Assembly (NCBI GenBank): GCA_964478165.1
Contig: CAYZGU010000006.1
Span: 1-13,724 of the forward strand
Origin: CAYZGU01 sp964478165
GTDB taxonomy: Bacteria > Poribacteria > WGA-4E > JAJDTR01
Direction: 5' to 3'
Length of the DNA stretch: 13,724 nt
The translations under genes and the position numbers were made by a program. Every line of letters starts with the position of its first letter. The first letter of the stretch is position 1. Shown piece by piece: positions 7,969 through 13,724 of this stretch. The notes under the pieces were generated by a model, which ran no database searches, was not told the origin of the DNA, and saw only the letters and a list, made by a program, of their open reading frames with translations.

Positions 7969-8792
7969 CTATCGGACTCGCAGTCTGTCAACAGACAACG
8001 CCCCTTTCCCAAAGATAAGCGAAAAACTCCCGTCCCAACAGGAATCTATTCTGTTAAGAAAGCAATCTTCCACCAATCTTGTGGCGGCATCCATGTAGCA
8101 GACGCTGAACGCACGGCGCGGCATGTCGGTTTGGTTGACCCCGGAAGTGTGAAGCAACCAATTGTGCAGTAGTACAACTTCTCCACAGTCCAATTCAAGC
8201 GAGATCGATCCATATCGCTTCAGATTTTTCTCGACCTGCTGGCTGAACTCGTCGCCACTCAGGAAACTAGCGCAACTGCGATGGGATTTCGGGATAACCC
8301 ACACACAGCCGTTTTCTAATGTTGCTGGATCGAGCGGCGTATAGAACGTAATCCGAGGTTCACGATCAAGTGCCGGAAAGCGATCTTGGTGCCAACCTAA
8401 ATTAGTACCTTTTTGCGCTGGTTTGTTCATGAACATCGCACGGTAACATGTGACCGCTGTTTCTTCACCATAAACCGTTGCACACGCCGCTTGGAAAACT
8501 GGTTTTTGCATGTACGACAGGAAAATGGGTCCAATTCAAGATCCTGGATTTTCCGATACAGCAACGTGGGCCCTTTATGCCCCTTGGTTTGTGGTCCTGG
8601 CACAACAGTACCGTGCTCACGATCCAGTTGCATCAGCATGCGGTCATAGTCCAACGGCGCTTTACCGAGCATGATGTCGTCGATCCGCCTCCGGAGCGCC
8701 GCAAGCTCTCGATCAGTAGCCACCCGTCCGACTCGGACATACCCTTCTTCCTCGAAATGTTCCCACTGCGCTTCGGTGATATAGCTTGTCAT
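7969..8792 (-). pseudogene. Frameshifted phytanoyl-CoA dioxygenase (PhyH) family gene
   Basis: Two overlapping frames together make one PhyH-type Fe(II)/2-oxoglutarate oxygenase of about 274 residues. The first (8792 to about 8526) gives the N-terminal part: a FEEEGYVRVG opening and RKIQDLELDPF. The second continues with LSYMQKPVF to the stop at 7969. The break lies in a run of four T (AAAA at 8522-8525 on the plus strand); adding one T restores the frame. All catalytic residues are present in the joined protein: WHQD (His135, Asp137), the distal His near 215 (LLHTSG) and Arg226/227. The total of 824 bases is one short of whole codons. It is either a recently broken gene or a homopolymer sequencing error over an intact one. 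The ATG has only a weak ribosome binding site. The next reading frame downstream is the decayed Gfo/Idh gene. Confidence 0.87.
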
Positions 8793-9743
8793 AGTCGTAG
8801 ACCCAATCCTGTCTGCTTTGTTAACACTTTACACCACACATCGCTCTTCCAATCGCCATCTGAACCTTTTTCTTGAAAAACGCCGCCCTCCTCCGCACTT
8901 GTAACCTAATCGCAACAAAAGCCACACCGGATGCAATCCCATGTGGCTTTCTGACCGACAGTTTCTGGGTTAATTGGAAACGCTCCTGACTTCCCCTCAG
9001 CTCAATTCTGCCATTTTAGGAATGCGCATAGGAATATAGCCGTCAACAGGTTTTTCGCTCCGCGCCCGCTATTGTCTCAACTCTGCCTAGTCTAACAGTT
9101 GAGGCCCCATCCGTCAAATGAAAACACCACTCGTTTTCATCGCGAAGGGAGTGAGGACAGAGTAGCCAGCGTTAAGACCCTGAAATCCAAGTGGAAAGGA
9201 CAGAAAGCAAACTCAAGCCATCTGGCCATATGGCGTTAGAAATGGAGACCGAATACAAAACTGAGAAGAATAAACGTACGAAGATCTACGTTCTCTTTCC
9301 ATTAGAACTTCTTCTGAAATCTTCCAGTTCGTCAAAGTCTATACTATGCACTAACCATTTTTCCACCTGTATCCGCGCAGATTACCTCCCAAGCCATTGC
9401 CCAAATCCAACTTTAATGCATTAGGTTAATGATTAATGCGAGACAAATATGATTGAACAGTCTCCTAGACTTCTGCCTCACGTTGCGTACTCTACAAGTC
9501 CAGCAAGGTCAAGTCATTCCAGCACTTCACCATTTCTATCCTAAAAGACTTCTCGGAGTTGCCAATAAATGCAAACGACACTGGTACGACCATGCTCGTT
9601 GATACGATTGGCGTTATCGACTCTCTGCCAATCGAGACTCTCCCCTAGGAGGAGACAGCTTATCATAGACCCCTAATCTTCAGCAGCGGAGAGCGCGCAT
9701 AAGATCGAATACTTCTAAAATTATGATACTGTATAAAATCATT
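8793..9743. other. Gene-poor stretch with two hairpins
   Basis: No gene is supported across about 950 bases. A short minus-strand frame ending in a TGA at 8997-8999 (EKPVDGYIPMRIPKMAELS) lies just before the hairpin at 8918-8950 and could be the tail of a lost gene. A 50-codon minus-strand frame around 9500-9650 and the plus-strand frame 9191-9424 show no family. An eight-base perfect hairpin, ATGAAAAC (9118-9125) and GTTTTCAT (9133-9140), has a seven-base loop. Confidence 0.4.
8911..8950 (-). terminator. Probable intrinsic terminator, minus strand
   Basis: AAAGCCACA (8918-8926) and TGTGGCTTT (8942-8950) form a perfect nine-base stem, with a possible four-base inner stem GGAT/ATCC in the loop. 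Read on the minus strand the stem is followed by TTTTGTT. It would end transcripts coming from the right, such as the broken Gfo/Idh gene at 9744-10882 or a lost gene between, and shield the phyH gene. The T tract is short. Confidence 0.55.
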
Positions 9744-10882
9744 CTACGTTCCTTCTGCACCTGTCCCCTGCTGAAGATGGCGTGGCGGGTCTGATAGACC
9801 CGATTCCGAGCGCCACCGAAGCAGCGGATGTTCACGATTCCTTTGTGGGAGATTGACACGGATACCGTAGGCGGCTGACTCTCGAAGATCCCCCGTCATA
9901 ACCTCAACGACATGACGGGCCTCGAAACCACTGCATTCGTGCTCCCTTCCCTCGTCAAGCGCACGAACGTATTCATCGACAAACCAATAGTCATCCGCTG
10001 ACGCGTTCACCTTCGAGTCATAGTGTTCCGAATAGGTAGGCGCCAAGTTTTCCCATCTGTCCAGCCCCTCGCCAGGAACGAAATGAGGTTGTGGCAACCA
10101 CGATGCCTTTTCACCATGTCGGAAAAAGCGCCCCTTGCTTCCGTAGAATTCCATAACAGATCCGGTGAAATCAATTGGATCACATTGATCATGTAGTAGT
10201 GTGCCTGTTACGTCATCATCAAACTGCAGTGCGGTTATATGATATGCTCGCCCGCAATAGTCCCCATTCCAGCGGGAGCTTGTAGCACATCGTTCGACGT
10301 GATGATGTGACCATTGGTCATAGCATGAGCGACAATGCTTCGGCAGTGTCCCGCGAACTTGAGCATGTCATTGATTTTGTGACAGCCAATGTTCATCAAG
10401 CCGAAACCTCCATAATAGCCTTTGTTTGTGGTACAGATATATCGTAAATTTCCGATTTTTCCCGCCAGCAGTGCCCGTTCAATCGACTGCATGGCCACAC
10501 CAACTCGGCCTTGATGATGCACGGCACCTCGCGATTTTTTTTCATTTGCCTTCTCAATCACAGCATCGGCTTGCAAAAGGTCCACACACATTGGCTTCTC
10601 GACTTCAATGTGAACACCATGTTCCAAAACGCGCATACTCAAGTCATAATGAAATTTTGTCCCCGTCGAGATGACAACGATGTCTGGAACAGTTCGGAGA
10701 ATCATGTCGTCCAGATTCTTGAAACGAGTAGATACGCTAACTTCGTCTCCGAGGTTATTCACAAGTTCTTCAACAAGATCGCAAAGTCCAACTAACTCGG
10801 TTCTGGGATGCGCGTGATACGCTCTTGCAGCAAATGTTCCGCGACCCCGACAGCCCACGATCGCAACACGATAGATCTTCAT
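9744..10882 (-). pseudogene. Gfo/Idh/MocA oxidoreductase with a single frameshift
   Basis: Two minus-strand frames join into a Gfo/Idh protein of about 379 residues. The first (10882-10235, 215 residues) has the Rossmann loop VGCRGRG (9-15), an acidic LCDL after strand 2 (33-36) and the EKP motif (95-97). GCHKIND near 178-184 supplies the likely catalytic His and Asp. It ends at a TAA just after GEHII. The next frame picks up with ITALQFDDDVTGTLL and runs to 9744 through NREHPL. The shift lies at about 10235-10247 and corresponds to one missing base; the total of 1139 bases is one short of whole codons. No canonical slippery heptamer is present, so programmed frameshifting is unlikely. The ATG has a strong GGGGAGGAA ribosome binding site. 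The C-terminus has an unusual tail past NREHPL of about 25 residues. Confidence 0.87.
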
Positions 10883-11751
10883 GTGTTCCTCCCCATCACC
10901 AGATTACCAGTCCAGATCACAGCTTGAGAAGACGTCAATAAACCATTTAGCGCCATGTAGATTTTTCTATCTATGGTGAATGTACAAGCTCGTAGCCTAC
11001 TCTTTATTAGAATTATGCTCTTATTATTCACGTCGAATCGCAACATTGCGATTGCCTGTTCCGATACTATCCCCTCTGAGGAAGGACCTTCGGTAGACAA
11101 GTAAGTAGTACATCAGCATGTGTCTAGCCGTTCGCTACAGAATCGAAACTTGTTAGATTCGGCTTTAATTAGTACAACACAGGATCTCTGAGTTTTGTAC
11201 CCTTTAATTTCCCCATTCTGAACCACCTCTTACCCGGAATCATCCCTATTTACATCAGTAGCAATTTTTCGGTTAGGAGAAGAGGTGAAGAAGCCTGAAC
11301 GCTATGTGCTTCGCACCCAATCCATCCACAATGGTAAAGTACCTGGAAGTCGAATCTTCCGTTTTTTCTTGCGAAGGTTTGCCGGAGAAAAACTCCTTAA
11401 CACTTGCAATCCACGTGATATGCGAGGAATCACCTATAGCGGATAATAGCACAGTCCAGAAAACTACGATGAAGCACAAAACACCGAGGTTTCTGAGTTT
11501 TGCTGAGCTTTCAGATTCTTAATCCTGTTTCGGGCGCATCCATTCAACAGATTGCGTAAATGGCAAAAGGACGTGGAAGTAATGTTTGCCCGTTCAGCCT
11601 AAGAATATCTGGCCGTTGCGCAACGTTGGGTTGTAGTCTCCGAAGGGGGCGTGTATTAACGGGTGTGGGTTTGACTCGAGGTAAGTTGGAATTAACTGTT
11701 TCGAAAAAATCTATCTAATTTGCATCAAAACTGCCGCAAAAATATAACATT
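10883..11751. other. Gene-poor stretch upstream of the broken Gfo/Idh gene
   Basis: No gene is supported. A minus-strand frame 11100-10879 ends in an ATGA overlap with the Gfo/Idh start codon, which would fit translational coupling, but its 73-residue product has no recognisable family. A minus-strand frame around 11520-11273 starts with a hydrophobic segment (VLCFIVVFWTVLLSAIGDSS) that faintly resembles the first helix of VanZ-like membrane proteins. It has only a TTG start and no downstream domain. Both could be remnants or chance. Confidence 0.35.
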
Positions 11752-11798
11752 AAAAACAAAAAGTGAGCCGCGGCAACCTCTATTCAGCTGCGGCCCAC
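11752..11798 (-). terminator. Intrinsic terminator of the LTXXQ/EF-hand gene
   Basis: Read on the minus strand, a 12-base stem (GTGGGCCGCAGC, 11798-11787, with GCCGCGGCTCAC, 11774-11763) closes a 12-base loop. It is interrupted only by one A-C mismatch and one G-U pair. TTTTTGTTTTT (11762-11752) follows directly. It lies about 50 bases after the stop codon at 11852 and is the clearest Rho-independent terminator in the window. Confidence 0.88.
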
Positions 11799-11851
11799 TA
11801 TAGTCAAGGAGTTAAAAAATTACGCTATACCCAACAAAACGTTCCAGCTTC

Positions 11852-12658
11852 TTAATCGGTTTCATGATGACGGCAACAAGAACGGTCACCCTTTTTTTTA
11901 CTCAACCACTCATGAGCATTTGTCCGCTCTTCATAGCTTAAATCGCCATCACCATCTGCATCGCACTGTTCAATGATTTCTTCTGTGCAAAAACGATGAC
12001 GATCATCTCCCTTTTTGTGTTCGCACCCAGAGAATTTATCGCCATTATGGTGTCCTTCGCGATCCGAAAAAAAATCGTCATCTTTACCTTTACCGCATCG
12101 CATATCCCGAATCTTGTGGCCCTTTCCATGGCGCATTCGCTGTTCTTCGAGCCGGACTTTCAGTGGCACATCACCATCACGGCCATAGCCATTTCTACCG
12201 TGCCGCATCTCTCGAAATCCTCGCCTTTTTCCATGACGATTCTTTTTCGGATCGCGAGATTTAATCAATTCTTCCCGTTGCTCTTTAGTCAGTAGTTTGG
12301 CAACTTCGAGGCGATGGCGAGTTGTAGCTTGATGAATCTGTTTTTCCGTCTCAGATACTTCGTCGCTCTTGGACAGAATCGCGTCTGCATCCAGCGTCTC
12401 TGCATCCCATAGCTGTTTGATTTCCAGGTGTTTGACCTGAATTTCTGCCTTCAATAGTAGGAGCTGCTTTTTATAATTAACGTCCAATGACTTCAATTTC
12501 CCAACCTGTTCCCCGGACAATTGCTCTATCAGCTTAGCTCGTCGGTGAAGACTATCGAAGTTTCCATGTTTATCATGGGCACGCGAAAACGCATTCGAAG
12601 TGATGATGCCAACAGCCAGGAATGCGATACCTGTCATGATAACGGTTTGAGTTTTCAT
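11852..12658 (-). CDS. Secreted LTXXQ-motif (Spy/CpxP/ZraP-like) protein with C-terminal EF-hand
   Basis: The 268-residue protein begins with a signal peptide (Lys2, hydrophobic core 6-19, likely cleavage after SNA at 21-23), so it should act in the periplasm. Residues 37-131 are helical and charged, with LSGEQ (47-51) and LTKEQ (123-127). This is the paired LTXXQ pattern of Spy, CpxP and ZraP chaperone or metal-stress proteins. Residues 135-222 are low-complexity, rich in His, Arg, Gly and Asp. They include three copies of a xxMR[HC]G motif at 149-154, 173-178 and 184-189. A canonical EF-hand loop, DADGDGDLSYEE, is at 233-244, with Asp at 1, 3 and 5 and Glu at 12. Six Cys and many His suggest metal binding beyond calcium. 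The ATG at 12656-12658 has AAAGGA seven bases upstream, better placed than the ATG at 12664. It is monocistronic with its own terminator. Role in metal or envelope stress is inferred. Confidence 0.85.
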   Translation of the reverse strand: MKTQTVIMTGIAFLAVGIITSNAFSRAHDKHGNFDSLHRRAKLIEQLSGEQVGKLKSLDVNYKKQLLLLKAEIQVKHLEIKQLWDAETLDADAILSKSDEVSETEKQIHQATTRHRLEVAKLLTKEQREELIKSRDPKKNRHGKRRGFREMRHGRNGYGRDGDVPLKVRLEEQRMRHGKGHKIRDMRCGKGKDDDFFSDREGHHNGDKFSGCEHKKGDDRHRFCTEEIIEQCDADGDGDLSYEERTNAHEWLSKKKGDRSCCRHHETD

Positions 12659-13564
12659 TTTCATATCCTTTCACTTTTGAGGGCTAAGTTCATATGCTTG
12701 ACTCCTTACTACTTCCTTTGGCAACCAATCAAGAAAAGTGTTCGGGGAAAAACGACATTCTAGTACTTTCTTAGTGGATGTTTGGTATCTACTATGTTCC
12801 AAGAAAAACACTCAATGGTATATTAGGACTGATTCCGTGCGCATTGCGTCGGAGGCACGACGTAGGAGAAAGAGGCGTAACGGGGACGATAGGATGTAAT
12901 AAGAGTTCGACGAAAACTACTGAAACATCCGCTCCAAACGAGACATAATGCAGCACTATCTTAACCCTACGTTTTTCTGAACGGCTGGGATTATAGCATC
13001 TTCTAGCGAAAATCAGAGGCTTCACAGCCGTATGATTCGGTCATTTTTCGCTCCCTATACTGCAAATCCTCTACCTAATGCGTTCTATTTGATTTTTTCT
13101 TGCTCACGAAAGATTCTAATATTGTTATCTTGGCAAAACCATTAAGATAAGTTCGAATGTTGAGAGGGACTATCATTAGATTAGTTTGGGGGTTCCAAAG
13201 AATTTACCACATATCCTGATACCGATTTGTCTTACGAGGTCAGCAACTATATGTAAACATGTGAGCGGCCGAAAAATCAGAAATGAGAAAGAATGAAAAG
13301 ATTAAAAAAACCGCTATCCACACTGACTAGGCTTTGCGATTTAGGCCCTCAAACAGACCCCTCCGGACGTCTACCACAACCTACTCATCGATTATTGATT
13401 GTTAAACTGACTTGCGAGGCGTACGATTCTTCACCCTACAATGAGTAACGCGCATGTACTTCGTCGTCTCAAGACAATTTCAATAGTACACCCAAGACAC
13501 ACTTTACCGCCTAACACCCACTATCTTATTAATAAGTAATGTAGCGCCTGCTGTTCGCATTCGT
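12659..13564. other. Intergenic stretch of about 900 bases, no gene seen
   Basis: It separates the LTXXQ/EF-hand gene from the sialidase-like gene. The longest frame (minus strand 13025-12792) has no family resemblance and no good ribosome binding site. The promoter of the EF-hand gene should lie in 12665-12790, but I cannot name convincing -35 and -10 elements. I see no clear terminator after the sialidase-like gene. Confidence 0.4.
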
Positions 13565-13724
13565 TCACTGTATTAGTTGGTCAAATTGATCCAGTTTGAA
13601 CCGGACGCTGACCACCGACTGTTTTTCCGGACCAGGCCTGTACTTGACATACGTGGTAGCTACCATCGTGTCGTCCGGTAACAACTCTAGCCCTGGATAG
13701 CCACAGTCATGCGGTTTTTCTTCA
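13565..13724 (-). CDS. C-terminus of a sialidase-like (BNR-type) protein, partial
   Basis: The last 52 codons of a minus-strand gene that runs off the right edge. The product contains HDCGYPGLELLPDDTMVATTYVKY followed, after a short PGPEK turn, by SVVSVRFKL. The GYP-x-L-x-x-LPD-x-[TS]-[IM]-VATTY pattern is the usual last blade of bacterial exo-alpha-sialidase or BNR-repeat six-bladed propellers, which act on glycans. The catalytic part lies outside the window, so activity and substrate cannot be judged. The stop codon is TGA at 13565-13567. It is too short to appear among long open frames, but the match to the family pattern is good. Confidence 0.72.
   Translation of the reverse strand, partial: EEKPHDCGYPGLELLPDDTMVATTYVKYRPGPEKQSVVSVRFKLDQFDQLIQ

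Noticed and set aside
9191..9424. 77-codon plus-strand frame
   Set aside because: It has no family resemblance, no good ribosome binding site and low-complexity serine and lysine runs. It looks like a chance frame.
10231..10250. Programmed -1 frameshift in the Gfo/Idh gene
   Set aside because: There is no X XXY YYZ heptamer, and the Gfo/Idh family is not known for recoding. A mutation or sequencing error is simpler.

Overview
The window reads as bacterial chromosome of moderate GC. Most start codons are preceded by clear Shine-Dalgarno sequences (GGAGG or GAAGGAG type). The gene mix is phytanoyl-CoA dioxygenase-like proteins (PhyH), several Gfo/Idh/MocA oxidoreductases, an NHL beta-propeller, a cupin and a sialidase-like C-terminus. 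That mix is typical of the expanded catabolic gene sets of Poribacteria, Latescibacterota, Planctomycetes and relatives. A Poribacteria-like or similar marine or sponge-associated lineage is my best guess, from gene content alone. I saw no rRNA, tRNA, CRISPR array, insertion sequence or phage gene.

Layout. Positions 1-553 hold no supported gene. A degenerate metallo-beta-lactamase-fold gene lies on the minus strand (554-1162). Next come about 1.9 kb of mostly non-coding sequence with two possible gene remnants. The plus strand then carries an NHL-repeat gene (3109-3963), a truncated PhyH remnant (4314-4814) and a cupin gene (4876-5268). Facing these on the minus strand, in transcription order, are a frameshifted phyH (8792-7969), a badly decayed Gfo/Idh pseudogene (about 7967-6871), an intact Gfo/Idh gene (6834-5755) and a yjbQ gene (5744-5337). 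The tight spacing suggests one ancestral operon. Further right on the minus strand are another Gfo/Idh gene with a single frameshift (10882-9744), a secreted LTXXQ/EF-hand protein (12658-11852) with a good intrinsic terminator, and the last 52 codons of a sialidase-like gene cut by the window edge.

The main theme is gene decay. Intact genes cover only about a third of the window. Three genes each carry what looks like a single-base frameshift, one of them in a run of T, and a fourth has several frameshifts and stops. Either the lineage is losing redundant PhyH and Gfo/Idh paralogs, or the assembly has indel errors. The multiply broken Gfo/Idh gene and the long empty stretches favour real decay for at least part of it. 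The intact genes suggest oxidation of small organic acids or sugars (Gfo/Idh, cupin, PhyH), glycan use (sialidase-like), and a periplasmic metal or envelope-stress binding protein. Substrates cannot be read from the sequence.
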